Source: Microcystis wesenbergii NRERC-220
Lineage (GTDB): Bacteria > Cyanobacteriota > Cyanobacteriia > Cyanobacteriales > Microcystaceae
NCBI RefSeq assembly: GCF_032027425.1
Contig: NZ_JAVSJA010000001.1
Location: 1,612,001 to 1,676,000, forward strand
DNA length: 64,000 bases
Direction of reading: 5' to 3'
Shown: piece by piece, positions 28,717-37,446 of the stretch
How the letters are laid out: every line of letters begins with the position of its first letter
Position numbering within the stretch: the first letter of the stretch is position 1
Notes under the pieces: model-generated
Databases searched by the model: none
What the model was told of the DNA's origin: nothing
Seen by the model: only the letters and a program-made list of their open reading frames with translations
Program-made: the position numbers and the translations under genes

Positions 28717-30138
28717 GGCTCTTCGGTAATTGTTATGCAAATAATTAACTTCAAATAAAATTCGATGATAGTGCCTACGCTCAAAAATAGCTGAAATTTA
28801 TACAGGGAGAGATTTTAGACACAAACAGGTTAATACCAAAAGATAGACAATCGAGTTAAGATTTGATATAATAGCCAAAAACCAGAGTATTTTACTTATG
28901 ATACTTGACAAATTTTTGAACCTAGAAGGAACCTCTATTCAAGGCTATCGACACCTAGAAAATGTCGGTATAGTTTGACCAGTCGAATCGAAAAAGAAAA
29001 AAGCAATCTGTCCTCGTTGTGGGTTAGAGAGCGATAAACTACACCAAAATCATCGATATTTAGTCAAAGATTTACCAATCTCAGGACAACCAGTGTACCT
29101 ACAAGTTAATCGTCGTCAATTTAAGTGCGATAATTGTCGAAAACCCTTGAGCGAAGAGTTAGATTTTGTCGCCAGTAAACGAACCTATACGAAAAGACTA
29201 GCCGAAAATATACTCGAACAATTAAAATCAGGAGATATTTTAAATGTTAGTCGAATAAATGACGTAACGGAAGAAGAGATTCAAAGAAGGCTAGAGGACA
29301 TTGCTGAAGAAATTACCGAGCCAGACCTATCGGAATTAAAAAGACTAGGAATTGATGAAATCGCTCTAGTCAAAGGACAAAAAAATTACTGTGCGGTTTT
29401 AGTAAATTTAGATACGGGAAAACTAATAGCTATTCTAGAGAAGCGAACACAAGAGGAGTTGAGAAAAACGCTTACAGGCTGGGGAAAAGAGGTGTTAGAG
29501 CCAATTGAAGAAGTGAGCATAGACCTTTGGTTGCCCTATAAAAATTTGGTGAAAGAATTGATGTCATCGGTTGAATTAGTCGCCGATAGATTCCATGTAA
29601 TGAAACAAATTAATCAAGAGTTAGACGAACAGAGAAGAGCAGAAAAAAGAGCCGTAGAAGCGCAGAAAAATAAAAAACAGAAAGCGGAAAAAGAAGCGAA
29701 GCTAGAAGTTTTAAAGCGAAGTAAATATAGCCTATTAAAAAATGAAGAAGATTGAACGGAACCCCAAAAAATTAAACGAGAAGCTATCAAAGAAAATTGG
29801 CCAAATTTGAAAAAGATGCCGGAATTAAAGGAAGAATTCAGAAAGATTTATGAAACCTCAGAGAATCCGACAGAAGGACTGCTATCTATCTCGGAATGGT
29901 TGGCAAAATCCTCCATTGTTTTTACCAAGAGTTGTCAAACAATCCGAAACTGGTTTGGAGAAATCATTAGTTATTTCGAGCGAAGAACAACGAATGGATT
30001 AGTCGAGGGAATCAACAATAAACTTAAACTAATAAAACGGCGAGGCTATGGCTTTAGAAACTTTCGGAATTTTTGGGTTAGAAGTATGTTATCTTGGCAT
30101 CTTGTCTGTTGATTTAGCATAAAGAGTAACGAAGAGCC
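28717..30138 (+). mobile_element. ISL3-family insertion sequence (copy A), 1,422 bp
   Basis: The ends are GGCTCTTCGGTAATTGTTAT at 28717 and, reversed, GGCTCTTCGTTACTCTTTAT ending at 30138, an imperfect inverted repeat of about 28 bp typical of ISL3. It is inserted in the A/T homopolymer of the IS630 transposase gene; six T residues appear duplicated across the junctions. Its transposase gene is broken (next entry). Confidence 0.85.
28898..30112 (+). pseudogene. ISL3 transposase, broken by two in-frame stops (copy A)
   Basis: Translation from ATG 28898 gives an ISL3 transposase: zinc finger ICPRCGLES and FKCDNCRK, then the DDE domain with IDEIALVKGQKNY, VSIDLWLPY and VADRFHV, and the C-terminal SYFERRTTNGLVEGINNKLK. 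A TGA at 28976-28978 interrupts codon 27 and a second TGA at 29752-29754 interrupts the middle; copy B has only the first. The element is therefore probably inactive on its own. Confidence 0.9.
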
Positions 30139-30471
30139 TTTTTTTCTAGTAAATCCAATTCTTTTGAGCGCTTGACCAATTCTCATCCTACTGACTGGGT
30201 TAGCCCATTTTTGCGCCATTTTTTCTTGGGTCAAATGCCCATATTGTTCGGCCAACTTTTGAAAGGCTTCTAAATCGTCAATTTTGGGCTTCGGCCCTCG
30301 ACGATAGTTAGTTTTAGCGGCCACCGTCCCAGTTTGTTTCTTCCGTTTCAGCCATAGGTCTAATGTATTACGACTAATATTGAGGGTGCGACAGACATGG
30401 CTTTTTTTCTCCCCTCGCTCTACGGCACTCACTGCTTTCTGTCTTAAATCATCACTATAGGGTGCTGCCAT
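30139..30471 (-). pseudogene. IS630 transposase, N-terminal HTH half (copy A)
   Basis: The frame starts MAAPYSDDLRQKAVSAVERG and carries a helix-turn-helix (SHVCRTLNISRNTLDLWLKR) and a second HTH (GHLTQEKMAQKWANPVSRMR) ending IGFTRKK, where the ISL3 element interrupts the poly-A frameshift site. The same N-terminal half appears at 45347 without the insertion. Confidence 0.85.
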
Positions 30472-30531
30472 GAAAGCTTCTCCTCATTTCTTTTTCTCTA
30501 TTATGTCCTAACTATCCCGCTCTTTGCTATA

Positions 30532-30900
30532 GTGGTAAAAAAGCAATTCCTTTGCCTTCTCAAAGATAAATTTTCTCACTAAGTAACTAAGCAAAATTAA
30601 TTACACATCTAAGCCACTACTCCGTCAGACTTCTGATGTGAGGAAACAGTGAACTGAAAACTCAAATCCGATCCCTAATAGCTGTATCCCGTCTCCCGTC
30701 TCCTGTCTCCTGTCTCGGAGTCTCCTGTCTCGACTAGGAAATTAATTTTGCACGACTACTTATCGACTCACAGCGATCGCATTCTGCCGGAATTGAGGGA
30801 TAACTTTCTCCGGTCCGCAAGCCGGAGGAGACAAAACTGGTTTATGCTAGAAAAAGTTGCTCTTAACGTAACTTTACAAAGTCATCGATCGCCCACATTT
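30532..30900. other. Gap with hicB tail and MITE-like element E, upstream of the PTPS gene
   Basis: 30532-30570 encodes the probable hicB tail (SGKKAIPLPSQR, stop). 30581-30761 is MITE-like element E, listed separately. 30690-30735 contains CCGTCTC/CCTGTCT heptamers. The remaining bases to 30900 are the probable leader of the gene that starts at 30901; an earlier TTG at 30748 in the same frame lies inside the repeat and is rejected as a start. Confidence 0.5.
30581..30761. repeat. MITE-like element E, copy 1 (181 bp)
   Basis: The left end AAGTAACTAAGCAAAATTAA (30581) and the reversed right end AAGTAGTCGTGCAAAATTAA (ending 30761) form an imperfect inverted repeat. The same pair bounds 57182-57284, and one end occurs at 45790-45815. 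No open frame is present. Confidence 0.65.
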
Positions 30901-31767
30901 ATGGATTGCATCATCAATCGTCGAGCGCGGTTTTCAGCCAGCCATCGCTATTATCTGCCAGAATGGGACGAAGCCGAAAATCAAAGACGTTTTGGTCTTG
31001 GTAGCCGTTTTCCCGGTCATGGTCACAATTACGAATTATATGTCTCCCTATACAAAGAACTCAATCCTTATGGCATGGTGGAGAATCTCTCCACCGTTAA
31101 ACAGGTAATTAAACGAGAGATAACCAGTCAATTAGACTACTCCTATCTCAATCAAGTCTGGCCGGAATTTCAGCAAACCCTACCCACCACAGAAAATATC
31201 GCCAGAGTTATCTGGCAAAGATTAGCACCCTATTTACCATTAGTCAAAATTCAACTATTTGAACACCCCGAATTGTGGGCAGAATATCAAGGAAAAGATA
31301 TGGAAGCAACTTTAACTATCAAAACCCATTTTAGTGCCGCTCATCGTTTGGCTTTACCGCAATTAACCCTGGAACAAAACTCGGAAATCTACGGCAAATG
31401 CGCCAGGGTAAACGGTCATGGTCATAATTATCACCTAGAAGTATCCGTGGCGGGAGAAATCGATCCCCGCACCGGTATGATTGTAGATCTAGGGGATTTA
31501 CAAAAAGCGATCGATGAATTGGTAGTAGAACCCTTCGATCATACTTTTTTAAATAAGGATATTCCCTACTTTGCCGAAGTGGTTCCCACCGCGGAAAATA
31601 TTGCCCTACATATCGCTCAACTATTAGAGGAACCGATCCGCCAATTAGGAGCCGAATTGGATAAAGTTAAACTGATTGAAAGTCCCAATAATTCTGCCGA
31701 AATCCACTGTCGTGGTTCGGTTCAAGCTCCCCGACAACTTCTAGAAAAAACCCTGACAGCTGTTTAA
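30901..31767 (+). CDS. Two-domain 6-pyruvoyl-tetrahydropterin synthase / QueD-like protein
   Basis: From ATG 30901 the protein has about 288 residues and two tandem PTPS domains. Domain 1: RRARFSASHRYYLPEW with zinc histidines in FPGHGHNY. Domain 2: THFSAAHRLALPQ, GKCARVNGHGHNYHLEVS, FDHTFLN and PTAENIALH. PTPS/QueD enzymes convert dihydroneopterin triphosphate to 6-pyruvoyltetrahydropterin or carboxytetrahydropterin (queuosine and pterin pathways). The catalytic cysteine is present in domain 2 (GKCARVN) but replaced by glycine in domain 1 (FGLGSRF), so only the second half seems catalytically complete. I chose 30901 because the family begins MDCIINRRA; a longer frame from 30748 covers repeat DNA. 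Confidence 0.8.
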   Translation: MDCIINRRARFSASHRYYLPEWDEAENQRRFGLGSRFPGHGHNYELYVSLYKELNPYGMVENLSTVKQVIKREITSQLDYSYLNQVWPEFQQTLPTTENIARVIWQRLAPYLPLVKIQLFEHPELWAEYQGKDMEATLTIKTHFSAAHRLALPQLTLEQNSEIYGKCARVNGHGHNYHLEVSVAGEIDPRTGMIVDLGDLQKAIDELVVEPFDHTFLNKDIPYFAEVVPTAENIALHIAQLLEEPIRQLGAELDKVKLIESPNNSAEIHCRGSVQAPRQLLEKTLTAV

Positions 31768-31789
31768 TTGCCTGTTGGTTAAGGTGATT

Positions 31790-31810
31790 AGGGTGAGCCA
31801 TGCTCACCCT
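31790..31810. terminator. Hairpin between convergent genes
   Basis: AGGGTGAGC-CAT-GCTCACCCT is a perfect 9-bp stem with a three-base loop, placed 22 bases after the PTPS stop and 18 before the SDR stop. Flanking T/A runs are modest on both sides, so it may work as a bidirectional terminator. Confidence 0.5.
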
Positions 31811-31828
31811 GATGGATTTAATTAAACC

Positions 31829-32644
31829 CTAGTTAAACACTTCTCGCCATCCTCGCTTTCCTTTGCTTTGGCGTAAGGGAGAGGCTAAATCGACAATTTT
31901 CTCGAGCAGTTTCGGGGCCAATTTTTGACACCAAAGAGCTAGATGACTTTGCCAACCGACGACAATTTCCGTTTTGTCCCTATTTAACCCGGTAATTAGG
32001 GTTTGGGCGACTTCTTCGGCGCTCATCGGTTTTAACCATCGAAATAACTGCAATTCTCGCACCATATCCGTATCGGTTAAAGAGGGTAAGAGGGTGACAA
32101 CTTTGATGTTGTGTTCCCGTAATTCCGACCTGAGAGCTTGACTAAAACCCAAAATGGCAAATTTGGTGGCCGAGTAGGTAGCAAAGCTAGGAGCGGCAAT
32201 TTTACCCATCATGCTGGAAACATTGACAATCGTTCCCTGTCCCCGAATTGCCATCCGGCGGGCAATTAAGCGAGTAACCGTGTACAGGGCCATCAGATTT
32301 AAAGATATTTCTGCTTGCACTTGCGAAAATTGCGAGCGTAGAAAGGGGGTTTGATGGGCAATACCGGCACAGTTAACGAGGATATCGATGCCGCGGCATT
32401 CTTGCCAAACGCGGATAATTGAAGGACTAACAAGGTCATTTTCGGTTAAATCTAGGGCTAAAGGTGTGGCAATGACCCCTAGGGACTCAATTTCTTTGGC
32501 TAGTTTTTCTAATCGCTCTTGATCTCTGGCAACAATCACAATTCTGCTTAAACCTTGTCGGGCTAATTCTAAGGCGATCGCTCGTCCAATGCCCCGGGAT
32601 GCCCCCGTGACTAGGGCTGTTTTTCCCTGTAATTTCATGATCAA
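31829..32644 (-). CDS. Short-chain dehydrogenase/reductase (SDR)
   Basis: The 271 residues form a classical SDR: cofactor motif TGASRGIG (about 14-21), NAG-type motif VNCAGIA, catalytic serine in VNVSSMMG and the YSATK active-site pair. It reduces or oxidises an unknown alcohol or ketone using NAD(P)H. A basic, hydrophobic C-terminal part (about 225-271) may associate with membranes, as in several lipid-modifying SDRs. It is monocistronic, ending against the PTPS gene. Confidence 0.88.
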   Translation of the reverse strand: MIMKLQGKTALVTGASRGIGRAIALELARQGLSRIVIVARDQERLEKLAKEIESLGVIATPLALDLTENDLVSPSIIRVWQECRGIDILVNCAGIAHQTPFLRSQFSQVQAEISLNLMALYTVTRLIARRMAIRGQGTIVNVSSMMGKIAAPSFATYSATKFAILGFSQALRSELREHNIKVVTLLPSLTDTDMVRELQLFRWLKPMSAEEVAQTLITGLNRDKTEIVVGWQSHLALWCQKLAPKLLEKIVDLASPLRQSKGKRGWREVFN

Positions 32645-33020
32645 ACTCCTGTTTTAAGCAACAGTACAGAAATTTATTGGTTTTGCTTCTGAAATCTTTG
32701 ATTTGTGCATCTATGCCCTACATAAGTAGTGAAGCAATCGGGGGATAGATGGATAGGTTAGGGTGCATGGGATTTTTCCTCCTTCAAAGCGCACTCTTGA
32801 ACCTACGGTAACAGTTGTCTTTACAAACAGCAATCTTTTTTAACACTTTTCCCGAAAATCACTCGATCGGATGAACGCTCAGGGTGATCCTCGATCCTAT
32901 GGAAGGGGAGTGGGGAGAGGGGAGAGGTAGGGTTGATTCATGAATCAACCCTACTATGAATCAACCCTAGGGCAGAGGGGCAGCAGAAAAAAAAATTGTG
33001 GTGCCACCCTATCGTTCATC
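32645..33020. other. Intergenic region with a 24-bp perfect palindrome
   Basis: No supported gene. At 32929-32952 there is a perfect palindrome with arms AGGGTTGATTCA and TGAATCAACCCT, followed by a near copy of the right arm at 32956-32970. The palindrome sits between two leftward genes and could be an RNA hairpin or a repeat-element relic; a similar GGGTTGA-based palindrome occurs at 42361-42386. The 32900-32930 part is G/A-rich GGGGAGA repeats. Confidence 0.6.
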
Positions 33021-34196
33021 TCAATTTAGGTGTTCAATGTCGGTAATAATCGGTAAAATTACCGTGATCTTTGTGCCTTTTCCTTCCTCACTTTCCAAGT
33101 GAATTTGTCCTTTGTGCGCTTCCACACAGCGTCCGACAATGGCTAATCCTAATCCCGTTCCTTGAATATTATCGACATTGCTACCGCGATAAAAAGGTTT
33201 AAATAAATGTTCTTGATCTTTGCTGGGAATACCAATTCCTCGATCGACAATTTTAAAGACTACCTGCTCGGATTCGACAATAATCTTAAATTCTACGGGG
33301 TTTCCTTGGGGTGAATATTTGAGAGCATTTCCTAGTAAATTTGTCAAGATATGTTTAATTAAATTTATATCCCAAAGTCCTCTTTCTAAGCTGCCCTCAA
33401 TTTGGAAAATAATTGCTAATTGCGGCTCCGGCTTAACAGTAAAAGATTCTACCAATTTCTGACAATAATCCAGCAAATCCACCAGATCAAATTGACAGTA
33501 TAATCTCCCAGAATCGGCCCGGCCAATTAATAACACTTCTGTGAGCAATTGATCCATGTCTTTAATGGCCGATCGAATCATGCGAAAATAGCTAACTTGC
33601 TGATCTTTTGTCAACCGATCGCGACTTTCTTCTAATAATCCAGCCGAGAGTAAAATTTTATTTAAAGGATTGCGAAAATCGTGGGATAACATGGAAACAA
33701 ATTCAGTTTTTAACTGATTTAATTCCTGAGCTTTTTCCAGTTGATTAGTGCGTTCAATCACGCTCATTTTTAAAGCTTCGTTCGATTCTCGTAAAGCTTC
33801 CTCCATCTGTTTTCGTTCGATCGCATAACATAGCGATCGAGTTAAAATTTCTAAACTTACTTCTCTTTTAATTAAATAATCCTGCGCTCCCTGACGCAGT
33901 GCTGCCAAAGCTAAATTATCATCATTAGTATTAGTTAAAACCACGATCGGCAATTTCGGAGCCGTAATCAAAAGGGGAGCTAAGGATTCCAAACCCTGAC
34001 TATCTGGTAAAGTTAGATCTAATAAAATTACATCAAAATTTGTTTGTTGTAACAGGGAAATAGCCTCGGATAATCTTGAGACATTAACCAGATGAAATTC
34101 TTTTTTTTCATTACCCTTAAGAATTTCCTTTAATAATCGAGCTTCGGCTAAATTATCCTCGATTAAAAGAACTTTTATATCCTGCGAGAGTCCCAT
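33021..34196 (-). CDS. Hybrid response regulator-histidine kinase (REC-HisKA-HATPase)
   Basis: The 391 residues contain a receiver domain (1-125, phospho-acceptor D60 in DVILLDLTLPD, K in YLIKRE), a linker coiled coil, a dimerisation domain with the H-box MLSHDFRNPLN, and an HATPase domain with N-box LLGNALKYSP, G1 DRGIGIP and G2 GTGLGLAI. It would autophosphorylate the histidine and be modulated by phosphorylation of its own receiver. It is the third gene of the leftward phytochrome cluster, after rcp1, across a 170-base gap with G-rich repeats, so it may be a downstream component of the same light pathway. Confidence 0.9.
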   Translation of the reverse strand: MGLSQDIKVLLIEDNLAEARLLKEILKGNEKKEFHLVNVSRLSEAISLLQQTNFDVILLDLTLPDSQGLESLAPLLITAPKLPIVVLTNTNDDNLALAALRQGAQDYLIKREVSLEILTRSLCYAIERKQMEEALRESNEALKMSVIERTNQLEKAQELNQLKTEFVSMLSHDFRNPLNKILLSAGLLEESRDRLTKDQQVSYFRMIRSAIKDMDQLLTEVLLIGRADSGRLYCQFDLVDLLDYCQKLVESFTVKPEPQLAIIFQIEGSLERGLWDINLIKHILTNLLGNALKYSPQGNPVEFKIIVESEQVVFKIVDRGIGIPSKDQEHLFKPFYRGSNVDNIQGTGLGLAIVGRCVEAHKGQIHLESEEGKGTKITVILPIITDIEHLN

Positions 34197-34231
34197 TTTT
34201 TAATCAAGAGTTAAAGAGATTTCGGAGGTTA

Positions 34232-34276
34232 GGAAGTGGGGTGTGGGGTGTAGGGTGTAGGGTGTAGGGTGTGGGG
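34232..34276. repeat. GGGTGTA/GGGTGTG heptamer array
   Basis: About six copies of a 7-base GGGTGT(A/G) unit lie in the gap between rcp1 and the hybrid kinase. They are followed by CCTGCCT heptamers and by CTGATAA heptamers (34320-34362). The same G-rich unit (CCCCACA on the other strand) is found at 40250-40311 and 50739-51013. Confidence 0.85.
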
Positions 34277-34366
34277 AGAATAAAGCTGCCTCCTGCCTCC
34301 TGCCTCCTGACGACCGACTCCTGATAACTGATAACTGATCACTGATAACTGATCACTGATAATGAT

Positions 34367-34813
34367 TCACTCCCCGGGTAAAGTAGCGGTTTCTAACCAA
34401 AAAGCCTCGATATTTTTGACAATTTTGAACAAATCGTTGAGATTGCGTGACTTGGTTATATAACAATTAACGTGCAGTTCATAGCTATAAAAAATATCCT
34501 CCTCGTTGCGAGAAGTGGTTAAAACCACCACAGGAATTCTTTTTAAACTGGGATCGTTTTTTATTTCCGCTAATACCTCCCGTCCGTCTTTTCTTGGTAA
34601 ATTCAGATCGAGAAGAATCAGATTAGGACGGGGAGAATCGAGATACTCCCCTTCTCGACGCAGATAATCCATGGCGTTGACACCATCCCTAACGATAACT
34701 AATTCGTGCGGGACGGTGCTAGTTTTTAATGCCTCTTGGATGAGGCGAATATCAGCTTTGCTGTCCTCCACTAATAAGATAATTTTGTGTGGCACGTCCT
34801 CGCCAGCGCTCAC
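34367..34813 (-). CDS. rcp1: Phytochrome response regulator Rcp1
   Basis: This 148-residue single-domain receiver closely follows cyanobacterial Rcp1: ILLVEDSKAD, phospho-acceptor D69 in LILLDLNLPRKDG, VLTTSRNEED and the C-terminal ELHVNCYITKSRNL with the conserved lysine, ending FWLETATLPGE. It would accept phosphate from the Cph1-type kinase encoded immediately upstream. Its ATG lies 62 bases inside the end of the phytochrome gene, in another frame, which implies tight translational coupling. A later GTG start is possible but would shorten the first strand. Confidence 0.92.
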   Translation of the reverse strand: MSAGEDVPHKIILLVEDSKADIRLIQEALKTSTVPHELVIVRDGVNAMDYLRREGEYLDSPRPNLILLDLNLPRKDGREVLAEIKNDPSLKRIPVVVLTTSRNEEDIFYSYELHVNCYITKSRNLNDLFKIVKNIEAFWLETATLPGE

Positions 34814-37058
34814 GCTCGTTACCTCCTAGGGGAATTGTAAAATAGAAAACCGCTCCTTTACCTAATTGGGATTCTACCCAAATTCGTCCGCGATGACACT
34901 CGATAATTTTCTTGCAAATCGCCAAACCCATACCTGTGCCGGGGTACTCGTCGCGGGTGTGCAGTCGTTGGAAAATCACGAAAATGCGTTCGGAAAATCG
35001 GGGATCGATACCAATTCCATTATCGGTGACAGAGAACAGCCATTCCTCCTCTTGACGTTGGGCAGCAATATGAATAGTGGGAGTTGCTTTTCCCCGGAAT
35101 TTAATGGCATTACCGATGAGATTTTGGAACAATTGCATTAACTGGGTTTTATCTGCCATAACAATTGGCAAAGGATCAACGGTGATTATAGCTTGACTTT
35201 CTTGAATTCTCCCTTTCAGGTTAGCGAGAGCTTTTTCCAGTGCCAGATTAGCATCGATGGTATTAAACTCTACCGCCTGCATATCCACTTTTGAGTAAGC
35301 CAGCACATCATCTATTAATGTTTGCATCAAGCTGACACCTTCGACGGCAAAAGTAATAAATTCTTTAGCATCTTCGTCCAGTTCTTCGGTGTAGCGCATT
35401 TCTAGCAACTGCACATAGTTGGCGACTTGATTGAGGGGTTCCTGTAAATCGTGGGAAGCGACGTAGGCGAATTTTTTTAATTCGGCGTTTGATAGTTCCA
35501 AATCCCGCGCTAAACGTGCCAATTCATCGGCTTGTTTTAAGATGATATTGACGATCGCTTTTCGTAATTCTAGTGCGGCGTTAATTTCTACTGCTTTCCA
35601 GGGTAAAGATTTGAGACGAACAGTTTCTTTCCAGAGGGAGAAAGATTTACGCGGACAGAGACGAATATCACCATCTATGGCAGTCGTTTCGATCGCTTTA
35701 CCCGGATCACCACCCCAGTTCACGGTTTGAATTACTTCTGGACGAAACCAGAGGAGATAATTACGTTTAGAAATGGGAATTGCTAGTAAACCACTGGCAA
35801 TGTCTTTAAACTTACCCCCATCGGCATAAATTTGCGGTAAGGAATTAGTATAGTAAACATCTTCATGGACGTTTTTTTCTAGCCAAGTAATCAGATAATT
35901 TAGTTCTTCTTCGCTCGGTGTTACTCCAATTAAGGTATAATTGCCGCCTAAACAAATAGCGGCTCCTGTGGCTTTAGTTAGATCGAGCAGATTAGGTTTA
36001 TGGGCAATTAATCCATCGATAAAGTTATTAGCTTCCGCCATATAATCGATTAATTGCGATTGCACAAAGGTTAATTTCACTCGATAGTCATAATCCTCGG
36101 TTTCTTCCCGTGCCGATATTTCCGAGAAAATTACTCTTCCTAAGAACTCACAAGCTTTACGGAGTTCGTAGGGTACATATTTAGGGGTGCGGTGATGACA
36201 GGCAATAATACCCCAGAGACGTTTATTTTCAATCAGAGAAATGGTTAGAGATGCTCCCACTCCCATGTTATGCAGATATTCTAAATGACAGGGAGAAGCA
36301 CTTCTAAGACTGGACAGGGTTAAATTTAAGGGTTGTTGGGTTTCGGGGTGAAGACTAGGCACTAAATCGACGGGTTCAGAGGTAGCATCGGGAATCTGTC
36401 GAATCCAATTAGCACTTAATAAATTTCGTGCCGGGAGAGGGATATCGGAAGCGGGATAACGTAAACCGAGATAGGGTTCTAGTTGCTCTATTTTGTCTTC
36501 TGCTATCACATCACCGTTATCTTCTTCGTCGAATTTGTATAACATAACTCGATCGAATCCTGTCATTTTTCTTACTTCTTTAACGATGATATTACAGAAA
36601 TCTTTCAGGCTACGGGTGGCTTCAAGTTTATCGATCGAAGTTTTGGCTAGGTGATAGAATCTCAGGAAAGGAATGTTTTCATAGGAAATAGCTGGTTCTA
36701 ACTCTAAAATCAGCATTTGTTCGGCGTTACGGTGGAAAATAGCATCAAAGACGGCAAAATCATCCCCTTTAACCCGCGCCCAAATTTTGGAGGGATTGAT
36801 AGCATCAAAATCGTTATTTTCTATGGCTGATTTCAGAGGATCGATCTGAAAGGGATCGAAGATTTCCTCTAGGGTTTTACCGATAATTTCCCCCGGAGAA
36901 ATACCCAATAAACTGCGGCTATTACTGCTAGTTTGGCTGACTTTTAGCTCCGGTTCGCTGAGAACTAAAAGCACCCCGTGCGGTTGAATTCGGTTATAGA
37001 GATGGATCGGTTCCCGTTCGATCGAAGTTGGGTTAATTGTCTCGGTTAGAACTTCCAT
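34752..37058 (-). CDS. cph1: Cyanobacterial phytochrome Cph1-like histidine kinase
   Basis: This red/far-red photoreceptor kinase has 768 residues. Domain order: PAS-like (about 20-120), GAF chromophore-binding (about 140-315), PHY (about 330-510, with the tongue motif PRKSF), HisKA with H-box VASHDLQEPLNQV, and HATPase (NAIKF, DNGIGID, GTGMGLAIC). The GAF domain carries the DIP motif (205-207) and the bilin-binding cysteine C257 in SPCHLEYLHNMGV, as in Cph1, so a phycocyanobilin chromophore is expected. It is the first gene of a leftward cluster with rcp1 and a hybrid kinase. Confidence 0.94.
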   Translation of the reverse strand: MEVLTETINPTSIEREPIHLYNRIQPHGVLLVLSEPELKVSQTSSNSRSLLGISPGEIIGKTLEEIFDPFQIDPLKSAIENNDFDAINPSKIWARVKGDDFAVFDAIFHRNAEQMLILELEPAISYENIPFLRFYHLAKTSIDKLEATRSLKDFCNIIVKEVRKMTGFDRVMLYKFDEEDNGDVIAEDKIEQLEPYLGLRYPASDIPLPARNLLSANWIRQIPDATSEPVDLVPSLHPETQQPLNLTLSSLRSASPCHLEYLHNMGVGASLTISLIENKRLWGIIACHHRTPKYVPYELRKACEFLGRVIFSEISAREETEDYDYRVKLTFVQSQLIDYMAEANNFIDGLIAHKPNLLDLTKATGAAICLGGNYTLIGVTPSEEELNYLITWLEKNVHEDVYYTNSLPQIYADGGKFKDIASGLLAIPISKRNYLLWFRPEVIQTVNWGGDPGKAIETTAIDGDIRLCPRKSFSLWKETVRLKSLPWKAVEINAALELRKAIVNIILKQADELARLARDLELSNAELKKFAYVASHDLQEPLNQVANYVQLLEMRYTEELDEDAKEFITFAVEGVSLMQTLIDDVLAYSKVDMQAVEFNTIDANLALEKALANLKGRIQESQAIITVDPLPIVMADKTQLMQLFQNLIGNAIKFRGKATPTIHIAAQRQEEEWLFSVTDNGIGIDPRFSERIFVIFQRLHTRDEYPGTGMGLAICKKIIECHRGRIWVESQLGKGAVFYFTIPLGGNERERWRGRATQNYLISGGQQS

Positions 37059-37446
37059 GTGTATTGCCCCCAGAGGATTTTTGCCAAGTGGAAAACTCTT
37101 TGTTTATTAAAACTATTTCTTCTCACTTTCAGGAGGCGATCGAGAATAAATTTACTTCTCTTAATCCCAGGCCATCAAAAGTAATAAAACTTTAATTAAT
37201 CAGTTATCTATTGATCGAGCAGTTCTGTTCATTTCCCTTTATTATAATCGGTTTTTCTCTGAGAATCTAGGGTAATTTGTTAAGAATTAAGAGTTCATGT
37301 TACAAGGTACAGATAATTCTTAATAAAAATATATAGTAGTTAAGGGGTTTCAGACCCAAAAATTTCCAGGAACGCACGCTAGAAAAGTAGGCGATATCCC
37401 ACTGTGGTTGTACAATTGATAAGAAAGAACAAATTCAAGAGATAAA
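37059..37446. other. Promoter region of the phytochrome cluster / gap to toxin gene
   Basis: No supported gene in 388 bases. It must hold the promoter of the leftward phytochrome cluster. I see an AT-rich stretch and no recognisable operator; no terminator was identified for the adjacent toxin gene. Confidence 0.4.

Larger units (their letters stand above)
27537..30529 (-). mobile_element. Nested transposon copy A: IS630-family element carrying an ISL3-family insertion
   Basis: The ends are imperfect inverted repeats: TGGCATAGAACGAGTTAGTT at 27537 and, reversed, TAGCAAAGAGCGGGATAGTT ending at 30529; both continue into AGGACA. Each is flanked by TA, the IS630/Tc1 target. The transposase gene (minus strand) is split by an ISL3 element (28717-30138). 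The left side carries four stacked copies of the IS end. The whole 2,993 bp recurs at 46028-49020 in the same orientation (offset 18,491 bases). Confidence 0.9.

Noticed and set aside
28566-28748. 60-residue frame near the ISL3 left end (and its copy at 47057-47239)
   Set aside because: It crosses the IS630/ISL3 junction and is antisense to the transposase fragment; a shadow.
30748-30900. Upstream extension of the PTPS gene from TTG 30748
   Set aside because: The first 50 codons read through the end of MITE-like element E and lack similarity to the family, whose proteins start near MDCIINRRA at 30901.
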